DNA of 64,000 bases from Lutibaculum baratangense AMV1 (GTDB lineage: Bacteria; Pseudomonadota; Alphaproteobacteria; Rhizobiales; Tepidamorphaceae). The notes beneath the pieces were generated by a model. The model saw nothing but the letters and a program-made list of their open reading frames with translations. It was not told the origin of the DNA and did no database searches. How positions within the stretch are numbered: the stretch's first letter is position 1; each line of letters begins with the position of its first letter. This document shows, piece by piece, positions 25,314 to 34,648 of this stretch. The position numbers and the translations under genes are program-made. Location: positions 124,001 to 188,000 of the forward strand of contig NZ_AWXZ01000040.1 of NCBI RefSeq assembly GCF_000496075.1. Direction: 5' to 3'.

Positions 25314-26938
25314 GCTGCCGCTTCCTCGTTGATCCAGTTGCGCACGATGCTGACGGCCTCTTCCCGGTTCTGTGCGACCATCTCCTGCACGCGCATCACC
25401 GCCGCCTGCTGAACCTCACCCGCGATCTCGGCCATGGCGACCTGGTCCATCGCCGGGTCCCTGCTGTCGGGCGGCGCGAGCTGTGGCAGCCCTGCGGAGG
25501 CGTGGGCGAGCTCGGGCAGACCCTCCGCCTGCTGCGCCAGCTCCTGCTCGTCGGGCGCGAGGATGCGCCGGACGAGCGGACGGGCGACGAAGAGGACGAC
25601 CAGGATGCCGATGAGGCCGAGGATCGCCGTCTCGATGATGCGCATCACGTCGGAGCGGGTGAGCTCCGGCAGCCAGCCGTCGTTCTTCGGCGCAAGAGCC
25701 AGCGTCGGCGGCTCGGCGAAGCGCAGGTTCACGACCTCCACCCGGTCGCCGCGAGCCTCGGAGAAGCCCACCGCCGAGCGCACGAGGGCCGCGATCCGCT
25801 CGAGCTCCTCGGGGCTGCGAGGCTCGTAGACGACATCGCCATCGGGGTTCTGCGAGTAGTTGCCGTCGATGACCACGGCCACTGAGATGCGGGCGACGCG
25901 GCCGGCTTCGGTCGTCTCGACCTTCGAGGTCTTCGAGATCTCGTAGTTCACGACCTCTTCGGTGCTGTTAGCCGATTCCCGGTCGGCCGCGCCTGCACCC
26001 TGCTGCTGCCCTGCGGCGGGCAGCTCGTTGCCGACGGTGACGCCATCGGCGGCGGCGCGCTGGTTGTCGCTCTGCTCCTCCCGCGTCTGCGTCGACCGGA
26101 TGACGCGACCGTCGGGATCATAGGTGTCGGACTGCGTCGTCACACGGGCATGATCGAGCTCGGTCGCCACCTGAACGCGCATGCGGTCCCGACCGACGAC
26201 GCTCGAGACGATCTCCTCGACGTGGCTGCGGACGCGGCGCTCGAGCTCGACCCGGCGCTCGTCGAGCGCGGAGGCGGCGAACATGTCCTGCGCGACGGTG
26301 CCGTCCGCCAGGAGCCGACCCGTCTCGTCGACGATCGACACGCGGTCGGGCCGCATGCCCTTGACCGCCGAGGCGACGAGGTGGCGGATCGCGCGGACCT
26401 GCGCCGTCTCGAGCTGCCCCCGCGAGCGCACGACGATCGAGGCGGAAGGTTCCGGCTGCTCGCGGGAGAAGAGCTCGCGTTCCGGCAGGTTCAGGTGGAC
26501 GCGGGCTGAGCTGACCCGCTCGAGCGCCTGGATCGTCCGCGTCAGCTCTCCCTCGAGCGCGCGGACGTGGTTGATGTTCTGCACGAAGCTCGTCGTGCCG
26601 AGGCCGTCGGAGCGATCGAAGATCTCGTAGCCCACGCCGCCGCCGGAAGGCAGGCCGCTGCCGGCGAGCTCCATCCGCAGCCGAAGCACCTGCTCCTCGG
26701 GCACGAGGATCGTTCCGCCGTTGCGATTGAGCTCGTAGGCGACCGCCTGCGTCTCCAGCCTCTCGATGATCGAGTTGGCGTCGCGGGTGTCGAGCTCGGT
26801 GTATAACGGGACCATGACCGGCGCCGTGAGGCGCAGGATGAGGAAGGCGAAGAAGCCCGCAAGCGCGACCGCGACGGCACCCATGGCCGCCAGTCGCGCC
26901 GCACCGAGCGACTTCAGAAAATCGAGTACACCCCCCAC
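25310..26938 (-). CDS. fliF: Flagellar MS-ring protein FliF
   Basis: FliF forms the inner-membrane MS ring on which the motor assembles. The 542 residues have a first membrane span (about 17-38), a periplasmic region with RBM domains (about 45-440, including [16 protein letters not shown] and [20 protein letters not shown]), a second span (about 443-463) and a cytoplasmic tail that binds FliG. It heads the fliF-fliG-fliH-fliN-flbD operon. A near-consensus CtrA box lies 87-101 bp upstream of the start. Confidence 0.97.
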   Translation of the reverse strand: MGGVLDFLKSLGAARLAAMGAVAVALAGFFAFLILRLTAPVMVPLYTELDTRDANSIIERLETQAVAYELNRNGGTILVPEEQVLRLRMELAGSGLPSGGGVGYEIFDRSDGLGTTSFVQNINHVRALEGELTRTIQALERVSSARVHLNLPERELFSREQPEPSASIVVRSRGQLETAQVRAIRHLVASAVKGMRPDRVSIVDETGRLLADGTVAQDMFAASALDERRVELERRVRSHVEEIVSSVVGRDRMRVQVATELDHARVTTQSDTYDPDGRVIRSTQTREEQSDNQRAAADGVTVGNELPAAGQQQGAGAADRESANSTEEVVNYEISKTSKVETTEAGRVARISVAVVIDGNYSQNPDGDVVYEPRSPEELERIAALVRSAVGFSEARGDRVEVVNLRFAEPPTLALAPKNDGWLPELTRSDVMRIIETAILGLIGILVVLFVARPLVRRILAPDEQELAQQAEGLPELAHASAGLPQLAPPDSRDPAMDQVAMAEIAGEVQQAAVMRVQEMVAQNREEAVSIVRNWINEEAAA

Positions 26939-27024
26939 CGGAAAGTCCCTGTGCCGTTCTGCTTGCCGACGCCCCAGGGAGCGACTTTGTGCGCTCCGCT
27001 GGGCAGAAATTTCCTATCGCGTGG

Positions 27025-27039
27025 TGAATAAATGGTTAA
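27025..27039 (-). promoter_or_regulatory. Near-consensus CtrA box upstream of fliF
   Basis: On the fliF strand this reads TTAA-CCATTTA-TTCA, one mismatch from TTAA-N7-TTAA and carrying the TTAACCAT core frequent in alphaproteobacterial CtrA sites. It is 87 bp upstream of the fliF ATG. Confidence 0.6.
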
Positions 27040-27332
27040 CGCGGAACGGGCGTCGGAACCTTCCCCTACGGTTTCCGAGGGTTTGAGCCGATTTTCGTTC
27101 TTTCACCGCGGCAGATCCTGCCGGGTTCGTTAACGGGAAGGCGCCCTTCGTTAACGAATGCTGAGACGGGAGGCTCGCAGGGCGCGGTGGCGAAGCCGTC
27201 GGCGGGTGTCGCAGGCGCCCGGCTATCGGCTGATCGAGGCGGTGCCGACGACTCGCACCGGCTCCGGGCCGCCGGTGCTGAAAGCGTCGGCGTCACCGGG
27301 CTCACGCCTCGCCGACTTGTCGCGATCACGGA

Positions 27333-27366
27333 AAGAAAAAGCGCCGGTCGCGATCGCGCCGGCGCT
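27333..27366 (-). terminator. Rho-independent terminator of sciP
   Basis: On the minus strand an AGCGCCGG stem pairs with CCGGCGCT around a GCGATCGC-containing loop, followed directly by TTTTTCTTTC. This is a textbook intrinsic terminator 28 bp after the sciP stop, and the best one in the window. Confidence 0.85.
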
Positions 27367-27393
27367 CTTGCTTCGACAGGTGGAACGGCTCGG

Positions 27394-27669
27394 CTACTGC
27401 CGGTACTGCTGGATGCGGGTCGCACGCAGTCCCGCCAGGCCGTGGCGGTCGATCGAGGCCTGCCAGCTCAGGAACTCCTCGACCGTCAGGGTGTAGCGGC
27501 TGCAGGCTTCCTCGAGGCTCAGGAGGCCGCCACGCACAGCGGCGACCACCTCTGCCTTCCGACGGATGACCCAGCGCTTCGTCGTGGGCGGCGGAAGATC
27601 TGCGATCGTTAACGGGCTCCCGTCCGGCCCGATGACGTATTTCGTCCGCGGCCGATACTGCTCCGACAT
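27394..27669 (-). CDS. sciP: CtrA inhibitor SciP (DUF1153)
   Basis: SciP binds CtrA and blocks recruitment of RNA polymerase to CtrA-activated promoters; in Caulobacter it is made in swarmer cells. The 91 residues match the family closely: YVIGPDGSPLTIADLPPP (about 10-27), TKRWVIRRKAEVVAAVRGG (a Trp-rich HTH), LSLEEACSRYTLTVEEFLSW and IDRHGLAGLRATRIQQYR. ATG 27669 with GAGAG upstream is preferred to GTG 27681. A CtrA-like box lies about 53 bp upstream and an intrinsic terminator follows. Its place beside the fliF operon fits its role in flagellar timing. Confidence 0.95.
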   Translation of the reverse strand: MSEQYRPRTKYVIGPDGSPLTIADLPPPTTKRWVIRRKAEVVAAVRGGLLSLEEACSRYTLTVEEFLSWQASIDRHGLAGLRATRIQQYRQ

Positions 27670-27721
27670 CGACACTCTCACAACGCGATACCAATCACGG
27701 CGTGAAACTATCGGTGCGCGT

Positions 27722-27736
27722 TTAAGAATTGCCTAA
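27722..27736 (-). promoter_or_regulatory. Near-consensus CtrA box upstream of sciP
   Basis: The plus strand reads TTAA-GAATTGC-CTAA, one mismatch from TTAA-N7-TTAA. It lies 53 bp upstream of the sciP start. A further GTTAAC lies at 27755-27760. CtrA control of sciP is known in Caulobacter. Confidence 0.5.
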
Positions 27737-27804
27737 GCGAATGGTGGGCAAATCGTTAACATACATAGCGAATTCGCCTCAAAACGAGACTCGTGGCTGC
27801 TGCA

Positions 27805-28461
27805 TCACGACTGGCTCACCGACTGCACGTTCGAGAGCGGGACGCCCCGGTCTCCGGAAAGCAGCACCGGCTCCGATCCGGAGAAGTCGACACCGTCGAT
27901 GAGGGCCTGGACCGCCACGGACACCGGGATGACCGTGTTGCTGTCCGTCCGGGCATCGACCGTCAGCGTGTAGTAGCCGTCGCCCGCAGTGCCGCCGTTG
28001 CTCGTCGTTCCGTCCCAAGTGAAGGCGTTGGCGCCCCGCTTGACCTCCCGGACCTCCTCGTAGACCACGGCGCCCGTGTCGTCGCGGACGGTGAACGTGG
28101 CCGTCTCGGCGGCGGCACCCGCGCTCACCTGCCATTTCGCCTGTCCGTTCGCGAGCGAGGTCGATGCGGACTGGACCGTGATCGTCTTGCCGATGAAGCT
28201 CGTCGCCGCCGTCGCCGCATTGACCGACTGCATCTGGATCAACGCTTCCAGATTGGCGTTCGACTTGATCTGCTGCTCGACGCCCGAATACTGCACGAGC
28301 TGCTTCGTGAACTCGTTCGCGTCGAGCGGCTCCATGGGGTTCTGGTTCCTGAGCTGGGTGGTCAGGAGCTTCAGGAAGGTGTCGAAATTCGCATTGAGCG
28401 TCGCGCCGTCGGAGCCCGACTTTGCTGGCGTCATGGCGTTCGAGATGCCGCTGAGAAACAT
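27805..28461 (-). CDS. flgD: Flagellar hook assembly protein FlgD
   Basis: FlgD caps the growing hook and is removed when the hook is complete. The 218 residues have the conserved N-terminus NFDTFLKLLTTQLRNQNPME and EFTKQLVQYSGVEQQI (about 25-66), then tudor-like and FlgD Ig-like domains with RGANAFTWDGTTSNGGTAGDGYYTL (in part at about 140-165). It lies 24 bases downstream of fliK on the same strand, so the two form a hook-assembly operon. Confidence 0.95.
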   Translation of the reverse strand: MFLSGISNAMTPAKSGSDGATLNANFDTFLKLLTTQLRNQNPMEPLDANEFTKQLVQYSGVEQQIKSNANLEALIQMQSVNAATAATSFIGKTITVQSASTSLANGQAKWQVSAGAAAETATFTVRDDTGAVVYEEVREVKRGANAFTWDGTTSNGGTAGDGYYTLTVDARTDSNTVIPVSVAVQALIDGVDFSGSEPVLLSGDRGVPLSNVQSVSQS

Positions 28462-28485
28462 GGTCAGTCTCCTTCTGCCGACCCG

Positions 28486-31400
28486 CTAGATGCGCAGGTC
28501 GAGCCCGCTCTTTGCCGTCCCACGGCTGGCCTGTTGCGGCTGCGATGGCGTTGTCTCTTCGGTGAAGTCGGACGGGCGATCGCCTCCAGGCGACTGCTCG
28601 GCCGTTCCGTCATGCGCTTGTCTGCCGTGCCCGCCGGCGAAGCCGCCCTGATCGCGCAGCTGGAAGCTCAGCCCGTCGCGATCGACCGTGAAGCCGCTCT
28701 GCGTCAGTGCCCGCTCCAGTGCCCTCGCGTCCCGCACCAGCGCTTCGAGGGCATCGGGGCGGTCGACGACGAGGTTCGTGGACACCCGGCCGTCGCGGTG
28801 GAATTCGACTCGCACCTCGACCCGGCCGAGCTCCGGCGGATCGAGCAGGATCTCGAATGTCTTGCGGCCGGCTTGGACCTCCCGTCCGATCGTCAGGCCC
28901 AGGGCGGCCGTATCGAGGCGTGGCGTCTGCGAAGGGGTCGCCGGCAAGGCATGGCCAGGGTGGCCGAGCCGGATCGGAGCTTCTCCGACCGCGGCTGCCG
29001 CCGCGGTGCCGGCGGTGCCCAACGGCCCGGCGAGCTGGGTCTGGCCGAGCTGCGACGGCATCGGCTCCGCCGGCGGCATGCGGGCCACCCCGTCTCCGGC
29101 GGCGGACGGCTTGAGGCTCGCGTCGAACGCCATGTCGTCTGACTTGCCTGCCAGGGCAGGCTTGGCGCGTGCCGCAGGCGCCGACGCGCTGCCAGCCTGC
29201 GTGTTCGTCCGTGCCGCAGCCTCCGCCGAAGCTCCTGGCCTCTGTCCGCCCGCGGCGATGAGCGGGGCGCCTCCTTGCGGGCTGGATCTGCCCTCCGACA
29301 GCGGCTTGTCCGTGCTCTCCGCACCGCGAGCCTGTGCGACGCCCGGTCTCGCCGGGGGCACCAGGCCGGCCACGGCGGCCATGCCCGAGAGGACGGTCGT
29401 GCCGACGGCGGATTGGCCACTCGCGGACGACTGTGCGGCCGGCTTGGCCACCTCGATGCCTGACGAAGCCAGACCCTGTCGCGCCGGAGGCGCCGACGGC
29501 TCGGCGACGTTGATCGCGAAGGGCCTGACGGCACCCGCCATGATCGGAGCTTCCCGTGTACCCGAAGTGCCGAGGCCGAGAAGCTGTTGGCGAAGGGTCG
29601 CCGGCGTCCTCGCCATGCCTGCCGGCGTGACGCCGGGAGCGGCAAGGGCCCGGTCGGCGGTCCTTGGGGCCTGCGCTGAGGTCTCGATCCCGCCGGCTGC
29701 GGCGAGCTCGGCGAAGGCGAGTGAGAGCGGCCGGCGCGGCGCGTTCGTCACCTCCGCACGCATCGGAGGTGTAGGTACCTGCTGTGCCCGCCGAGCCATA
29801 CCGTCCTGATTGATCGGCCCAGGCGCCGCTCGAGCGGGCGCGCGATCCTGCTCCCGTGAGGCCCCAGGGCTGACCGCGGTCGCCGCGGTGCCGTTGCCTT
29901 TTGGCGCAAAGCCACTGACGTCGGCGGGCTCGGCAGGCGCGGCCGCGGCCTGCCGCTGCATGGCCGGCTCGGGCGCATCCGCCAGGGTCGCCGCGGCATC
30001 CGATGTGGCGGTGAGAGGAGCGGTGGCGCCCGTCGCGCCGGGCATCGCGGGATGCGACGCCTTCACGGCGGCCTCGGTCAGCTTGCCGTCGATCTGCGGC
30101 GCCTGGCTCGAGGCATCGGCCTGCGCAGGCGTGAGCGGGCTCGCCGGCGTCGCGCGCTGGACGGCCGGCCCGGCCGTATCAGCCGAGGCTGGGGTGGCAT
30201 CGGGCGTGGCGATCAGTGGGGCGGTGGCGCCCGTCGCACCGGACGTCCCAGGATGCGGCGCCTTCACGGCGGCCTCGGTCGCCTTGCCGCCGATCTGCGG
30301 GGCTGGGGGCGAAGCCTCGGCCTGTGCGGGTGTGAGCGGGGTGGCCGGCGTCGCGCGCTGGACGGCCGGCTCGGCCGTATCAGCCAAGGCGGGGGTGGCA
30401 TCGGGCGTGGCGGTGAGCGGGGCGGTGGTGTCCGTCGCACCGGACGCCTTCGCAGTCTCCTGAACGTCGACCGCCATCAGCTTGTCGGCCGCACGGGGCA
30501 GGCGCGCGTCCATGCCGGAGGGGACGGCGGGCGTGATCGCAGATGGTGTCCTGGCCGGCTCGCCTCCGCGCACTGTTTTCAGGTCGGGGCTCGGAACGAG
30601 GGGGCGCGCTGCCGCAGCGCCCTCACGTCGCTCCATTGCCGCTTCCGAAGCTCCGTCCGAGGCGGCGGGACGGGGCGCGCTGTCGGTGGAAGCAGGGTCG
30701 ACGACGGGCCGGGGCGTGGCCGACTTCACCGGCAGTGATGCGTCATCGGCCCGCGCAGTATCCCTGCTGCCGGCCGTCGGCAGGCTTTCCGCGTGGCGTG
30801 GCTGGCGCGGCGGAGCCGGCGTGTCTTCGGGCGTCTGCGGGCCGTTCGCGCCGCGGCCTGCCGTCGGGGCGAGGGGGCTTGCGCCACCAGTCGTCGGCGC
30901 GTCCGGCATCGCGGGATCGGCAATGACCTTCAGGACCACGCCATCCGGCAGGGCCGGTGACGGGACCTGGGCGCGGCTCTGGGCAGCATCGGCCATCGGG
31001 GAATTTACAGAACGCACATCCGCGCCGGCGGGCGCCTGCGCGGCTGCGGGCGCTCGACCATCCGGCTGACCCTGTTCACCGGCTGAGGCGGCTCGATCGG
31101 GGCGCGGAGGCTGCGCGGCCGGAGAGGCGGCAGGCATCGACGGATCGGCCGCGGCCGCGGCCGCCATCGGCTGGGATGAGGCCGGTTGTGCGGTCTTCGC
31201 GGCGTGCGGGGAGGTCGCCTCGCGACGCGCGGGCTCGACACCCTCGGGGGCGGCATCGGATCCCGTCGAAGAGGCGACGGATGTGGCAGGGCGCTGTGGC
31301 ACGGCCGGGGCGGCCGCCACGGGGCCGACGGGAGTGCCGGGACGCGGCGCCGTGGCGGGGGAGGCCGCCGCGGCGGTGTGCGGCTGCGCTCGAACCTCCT

Positions 31401-32460
31401 CGGCGGAGGGTGTCGCGGTGGTCCTCGCCACCCCGTCCGCGGCCGGCAATCGCACTGACGGCTCCGCGACCTGCCCGGATGCCTCGTTGGTCCGCCGTGG
31501 GCCGTCCTGTTCCTCCGCGTCTGGAGCGATCGACCCGTTCGTCACCCGGCTCGGTGCCCCGTCCGCAATGGAGGCGGCATGAGCGGCGCTCTGCGCGGCC
31601 ATCTGTTGCAAGGGCGATGCGGAGGGCAGGGTCGCAGGCGTGCCCGCTAACTGATTTGCACTCGCGGCTTCCGTCCAGAAGCGTCCGGCGTCTCCGCGGG
31701 CGCTCGCGGACAGGCTCTCGCCGCCTGCCTGCGCACGCGCCGTAGTCGAATCGTCCGTGGCCGGCGCAGCGGGAGTGTTCTTGTCGCCGCCTGCTGCCGG
31801 GGCCGGACTGCCGGCATCCGCGTCTGCGACAGGGGGTGCGGGGAGAGCGCCGCCGCTTCGGCCAGCCGCCGGCGAGGGACCCGGCGATCCCCCCGCGATC
31901 GGGCCTCTGGTCTCGGGTTGCGACTGCCCCAGAGGACCACCCCGGGTCGGAAGAGGCGTTCCTGCACCGGTGTCGGCGCCCTTCTGCGGCGCGCCCTTGA
32001 GCGGACCGGCCGGCGGCGTCCCGGGGAGGGGGAGCGGCTCGCTGCCGTCGGGCGCGGTGGCATTGTCCCGATCGGCTGGAGCGACCGCCGGGGACAGCGG
32101 ACGGTCGGCTGGTCGCGGCTTCTGCCGTTCCGTCGCCTCGCTCTCGTCGCCGTCTTCGTCGTCGGGACGCTCCGTCCTCGCCACCAGCGCCTCGTACTGG
32201 GCCTGCGCCACCACTGCGGCAACCCGCGTCCGCGCGTTCGTGCTAACGCCTGCGGCGGCGGCCTCTCCAGCGAGAAGAGCGGCGGGAGAGGCGCTTGCGC
32301 GGATCTGCGAGGGCGAGGCGGGAAGGCGCGGGTCAGGGTCGGCCGCGCTGGCCGAGAGAACGTCCGCGAAAGCACCGTCTTCCGCCTGCTCGGGCGACCG
32401 CACCTGAGAACTGCCGCCGGAAACCGAGGAGACGAGAGACGCGAGCGAAGGAAACATCAT
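28486..32460 (-). CDS. fliK: Flagellar hook-length control protein FliK, very long
   Basis: FliK is the exported ruler that sets hook length and switches export specificity. At 1324 residues this is far longer than usual (roughly 400-700). Most of it is Ala/Pro/Thr-rich, low-complexity and presumably extended, with about 2.2 copies of a 67-residue tandem repeat in the middle. The conserved C-terminal Flg_hook domain (about 1190-1290) is intact: FEILLDPPELGRVEVRVEFH and LVRDARALERALTQSGFTVD. ATG 32460 or the adjacent 32457 starts it. A sigma-54-type promoter lies about 60-75 bp upstream. The start lacks a clear ribosome site. Confidence 0.9.
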   Translation of the reverse strand: MMFPSLASLVSSVSGGSSQVRSPEQAEDGAFADVLSASAADPDPRLPASPSQIRASASPAALLAGEAAAAGVSTNARTRVAAVVAQAQYEALVARTERPDDEDGDESEATERQKPRPADRPLSPAVAPADRDNATAPDGSEPLPLPGTPPAGPLKGAPQKGADTGAGTPLPTRGGPLGQSQPETRGPIAGGSPGPSPAAGRSGGALPAPPVADADAGSPAPAAGGDKNTPAAPATDDSTTARAQAGGESLSASARGDAGRFWTEAASANQLAGTPATLPSASPLQQMAAQSAAHAASIADGAPSRVTNGSIAPDAEEQDGPRRTNEASGQVAEPSVRLPAADGVARTTATPSAEEVRAQPHTAAAASPATAPRPGTPVGPVAAAPAVPQRPATSVASSTGSDAAPEGVEPARREATSPHAAKTAQPASSQPMAAAAAADPSMPAASPAAQPPRPDRAASAGEQGQPDGRAPAAAQAPAGADVRSVNSPMADAAQSRAQVPSPALPDGVVLKVIADPAMPDAPTTGGASPLAPTAGRGANGPQTPEDTPAPPRQPRHAESLPTAGSRDTARADDASLPVKSATPRPVVDPASTDSAPRPAASDGASEAAMERREGAAAARPLVPSPDLKTVRGGEPARTPSAITPAVPSGMDARLPRAADKLMAVDVQETAKASGATDTTAPLTATPDATPALADTAEPAVQRATPATPLTPAQAEASPPAPQIGGKATEAAVKAPHPGTSGATGATAPLIATPDATPASADTAGPAVQRATPASPLTPAQADASSQAPQIDGKLTEAAVKASHPAMPGATGATAPLTATSDAAATLADAPEPAMQRQAAAAPAEPADVSGFAPKGNGTAATAVSPGASREQDRAPARAAPGPINQDGMARRAQQVPTPPMRAEVTNAPRRPLSLAFAELAAAGGIETSAQAPRTADRALAAPGVTPAGMARTPATLRQQLLGLGTSGTREAPIMAGAVRPFAINVAEPSAPPARQGLASSGIEVAKPAAQSSASGQSAVGTTVLSGMAAVAGLVPPARPGVAQARGAESTDKPLSEGRSSPQGGAPLIAAGGQRPGASAEAAARTNTQAGSASAPAARAKPALAGKSDDMAFDASLKPSAAGDGVARMPPAEPMPSQLGQTQLAGPLGTAGTAAAAAVGEAPIRLGHPGHALPATPSQTPRLDTAALGLTIGREVQAGRKTFEILLDPPELGRVEVRVEFHRDGRVSTNLVVDRPDALEALVRDARALERALTQSGFTVDRDGLSFQLRDQGGFAGGHGRQAHDGTAEQSPGGDRPSDFTEETTPSQPQQASRGTAKSGLDLRI
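29966..30448 (-). repeat. 201-bp in-frame tandem repeat inside fliK
   Basis: Two full units (30011-30211 and 30212-30412) with partial copies on both sides repeat with a period of exactly 201 bp, coding for 67 residues. Copies differ at scattered positions, so the duplication is not very recent. The encoded unit is Ala/Thr/Pro-rich, containing TAPLTATPDATPALADTAEP and TPLTPAQAEAS. Confidence 0.85.
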
Positions 32461-32518
32461 CTACCGGGCACTTCACGAGTCGCGCCAGATTGCGGCGCGG
32501 GAACAACACCTTGTGCCC

Positions 32519-32534
32519 AGCAATCTTCGGGCCA
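32519..32534 (-). promoter_or_regulatory. Sigma-54 promoter of fliK-flgD
   Basis: On the minus strand TGGCCC-GAAGA-TTGCT matches the sigma-54 consensus TGGCAC-N5-TTGC(A/T) with a single mismatch, keeping the invariant GG and GC at the right spacing. It ends about 59 bp before the fliK ATG. Late flagellar genes are sigma-54/FlbD dependent in Caulobacter. Confidence 0.65.
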
Positions 32535-32610
32535 ACATGGGAGCGACAGGCGGGGACAGGGTTTCGGAGCCGTGTGCCTTGAAGCATGGCACCCTCCTGT
32601 GCGATGAAGC

Positions 32611-32627
32611 GCGGCAAAACTTGCCGC
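32611..32627. promoter_or_regulatory. Palindrome, candidate FlbD (ftr-like) enhancer
   Basis: GCGGCAA-AAC-TTGCCGC is a perfect 7-bp inverted repeat about 85 bp upstream of the sigma-54 promoter, the distance expected for an enhancer. Its CGGCAA core recalls the Caulobacter ftr elements bound by FlbD, from memory. Confidence 0.45.
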
Positions 32628-32699
32628 CGGCCCTGCAGTCTTTCCGCCGTGAGTTCGGCGGCGTCCGGCGACGGCGAGAAGCCGTATGGCAGAACCGAC

Positions 32700-33890
32700 A
32701 TGACCGACGTGAACATCGACCTCGAACTGCCCGTCCCGCGCGAGGAGGCGCGGGTCGTCGTCGCCATGTCCGGCGGCGTCGACTCGAGCGTCACGGCGGC
32801 ACTCCTGAAGGCGTCCGGCTACAACGTGGTCGGCGTGACGCTGCAGCTCTACGACCATGGCAGCGCGACGCATCGCTCCGGCGCCTGTTGCGCCGGCCAG
32901 GACATCTACGACGCCCGCCGCGTCGCCGCGAAGCTCGACATTCCGCACTACGTTCTCGACTACGAGGCGCGGTTCCGCGAGGAGGTCATCGACCGCTTCG
33001 CCGATTCCTATCTGATGGGCGAGACGCCGATTCCTTGCGTCGCCTGCAACCAGTCGATCAAGTTCCGCGACCTCCTCGAGACGGCCAGGGATCTGGGCGC
33101 CGATGCGCTTGCGACCGGTCACTACATCGCGAGCCGGGGGCGGCCGGGCGGCGGCCGGGCTCTCCACCGCGCGCGGGACGAGAGCCGGGACCAGAGCTAT
33201 TTCCTGTTCGCGACGACGTCGGAGCAGCTTTCCTTCCTGCGTTTCCCGCTCGGCGACATGGAGAAGGCGGAGACGCGCGAGTGGGCGCGGCGCTTCGGCC
33301 TCGACATCGCCGAGAAGAGCGACAGCCAGGACATCTGCTTCGTGCCCACCGGACGCTACAGCCAGGTGATCGCGCGGCTGCGCCCCGGCGCGTCGACGCC
33401 CGGGGACATCGTCCATGTCGACGGCCGCATCCTCGGCCGCCACGAGGGCATCATCCACTACACGATCGGCCAGCGGCGCGGTCTCGGCGTCGCCACCGGG
33501 GAGCCCCTGTTCGTCGTCGATCTCGACGCCGGCTCGGCGCGGGTGGTGGTCGGGCCCCGCGAGGCTCTCGAGACGCGGCGTATCTTCCTTCGGGACGTCA
33601 ACTGGATCGGCGACGGAGCGCTGTCGTCAGGGCGTCACGAGCTCCATGTGAAGGTGCGCTCCACGCGGGCACCGGCCCCTGCGTGGCTCGAGGTGGCCGA
33701 TGACGGCCGGGTGACGGTCGAGCTCGCCGAGGGCGAGGCCGGCGTGTCGCCCGGGCAGGCCTGCGTCTTCTACGAATCGGGAGCGTCGCAGAGCCGGGTT
33801 CTCGGCGGTGGCTGGATCACCGGAACCCGATCCGCGTTTCCCCGCGTTACCGAAGTGGCGTTTCCGCGCGAGCCCGCCGCCGCGCGCTGA
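32700..33890 (+). CDS. mnmA: tRNA-specific 2-thiouridylase MnmA
   Basis: MnmA places sulfur on U34 of tRNAs for Lys, Glu and Gln. The 396 residues show the PP-loop [13 protein letters not shown] (about 24-36), the first catalytic Cys in PIPCVACNQ (about 112), the second in [10 protein letters not shown] (about 212), and the C-terminal [12 protein letters not shown] and beta-barrel region. ATG 32700 is chosen from homology to the usual N-terminus; the ribosome site is weak. It is divergent from fliK, so the 239-base gap carries promoters for both. Confidence 0.95.
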   Translation: MTDVNIDLELPVPREEARVVVAMSGGVDSSVTAALLKASGYNVVGVTLQLYDHGSATHRSGACCAGQDIYDARRVAAKLDIPHYVLDYEARFREEVIDRFADSYLMGETPIPCVACNQSIKFRDLLETARDLGADALATGHYIASRGRPGGGRALHRARDESRDQSYFLFATTSEQLSFLRFPLGDMEKAETREWARRFGLDIAEKSDSQDICFVPTGRYSQVIARLRPGASTPGDIVHVDGRILGRHEGIIHYTIGQRRGLGVATGEPLFVVDLDAGSARVVVGPREALETRRIFLRDVNWIGDGALSSGRHELHVKVRSTRAPAPAWLEVADDGRVTVELAEGEAGVSPGQACVFYESGASQSRVLGGGWITGTRSAFPRVTEVAFPREPAAAR

Positions 33891-33942
33891 ACGCTTAGCG
33901 ACTTGTCTTGGGCGGCGGCCGAGAGGGAAGCCAGGTTCCGAC

Positions 33943-34635
33943 ATGACCGAATCCCGGCAGACTGAGTCGCGCGCGGCCGAGCATCACATTCATCTGCAGG
34001 CGGACGACGTGCGCCGCGTCTACAAACGTTACGCGCCGATCTACGACGTCTTCTTCGGCAAGATCGTGGACACCGGGCGGAAGCAGGCCTGCGAGCACGT
34101 GAACAGCCTCGGTGGTCGCGTCCTCGAGGCGGGCGTGGGCACGGGGCTCTCCCTGCCGATGTTCGGCCCCGACGTGAAGGTGACCGGGGTCGACCTGTCG
34201 GGCGAGATGCTCGAGCGCGCACGGCAGCGGGTCGCGCGGGAGGGTCTGACGAATGTCGAGGAACTCCGCGAGATGGACATCGCCGCGCTCGACTACCCCG
34301 ATGACAGCTTCGACGTGGTCGTCTCGATGTACACGATCACCGCCGTGCCCGATCCCCTGAAGGTGATGGCCGAGTTCGAGCGCGTCTGCCGTCCGGGTGG
34401 CGAGGTGGTGCTCGTCAGCCATTTCAAGTCCGAGAAGGGCCTCTATCAGCATGTCGAGGCGCTGATGGCGCCGCACGGCAAGAAGCTCGGATGGCATCCT
34501 GCGATGCCGGTCGAGTACATCATGGGGCAGCCGAACCTGACGCTGGTCGAAACCCGCCGCTTCAGGCCGTTCGGCCTCTTCTCCATGCTGCGCTTCAGGA
34601 AGACCGACTCCGAGGCGCCGGAGCCGCTGCACTGA
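33943..34635 (+). CDS. Class I SAM methyltransferase, PmtA-like
   Basis: The 230-residue protein resembles the Rhodobacter-type phosphatidylethanolamine N-methyltransferase, which makes phosphatidylcholine. It begins with the VRRVYKRYAPIYDVFFGKIV segment typical of this group, followed by SAM motif I VLEAGVGTGLSLPMF (about 61-75), VTGVDLSGEMLERAR and the post-motif FDVVVSMYTITAVPDP. The C-terminus after residue 180 (LGWHPAMPVEYIM) also fits. It follows mnmA by 52 bp on the same strand. Substrate preference is inferred; a ubiquinone-type methyltransferase is the main alternative. Confidence 0.78.
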   Translation: MTESRQTESRAAEHHIHLQADDVRRVYKRYAPIYDVFFGKIVDTGRKQACEHVNSLGGRVLEAGVGTGLSLPMFGPDVKVTGVDLSGEMLERARQRVAREGLTNVEELREMDIAALDYPDDSFDVVVSMYTITAVPDPLKVMAEFERVCRPGGEVVLVSHFKSEKGLYQHVEALMAPHGKKLGWHPAMPVEYIMGQPNLTLVETRRFRPFGLFSMLRFRKTDSEAPEPLH

Positions 34636-34648
34636 GGCAGAAGCGCCG

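Larger units (their letters stand above)
26939..27393. other. Regulatory region between sciP and fliF
   Basis: No gene is supported in this 455-base gap. It contains three GTTAAC hexamers (27035, 27129, 27150); the first belongs to the CtrA-like box, and the other two lie 15 bp apart in a near-palindromic context. The sciP terminator is at the distal end. Confidence 0.55.

Noticed and set aside
26939-27060. Sigma-54 promoter for fliF
   Set aside because: GG-N10-GC spacing could not be satisfied with the surrounding consensus; the CtrA-like box is the better-supported element.
27326-27694. A 122-residue minus-strand frame over sciP
   Set aside because: It is out of frame with sciP, covers the sciP terminator, and has no similarity.
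29966-30448. CRISPR-like array because of regular spacing
   Set aside because: The 201-bp units are directly adjacent, in-frame and coding within fliK; there are no short repeats with unique spacers and no cas genes.
32457-33458. A 333-residue minus-strand frame opposite mnmA
   Set aside because: It is a codon-bias shadow of mnmA; the mnmA frame has all family motifs.
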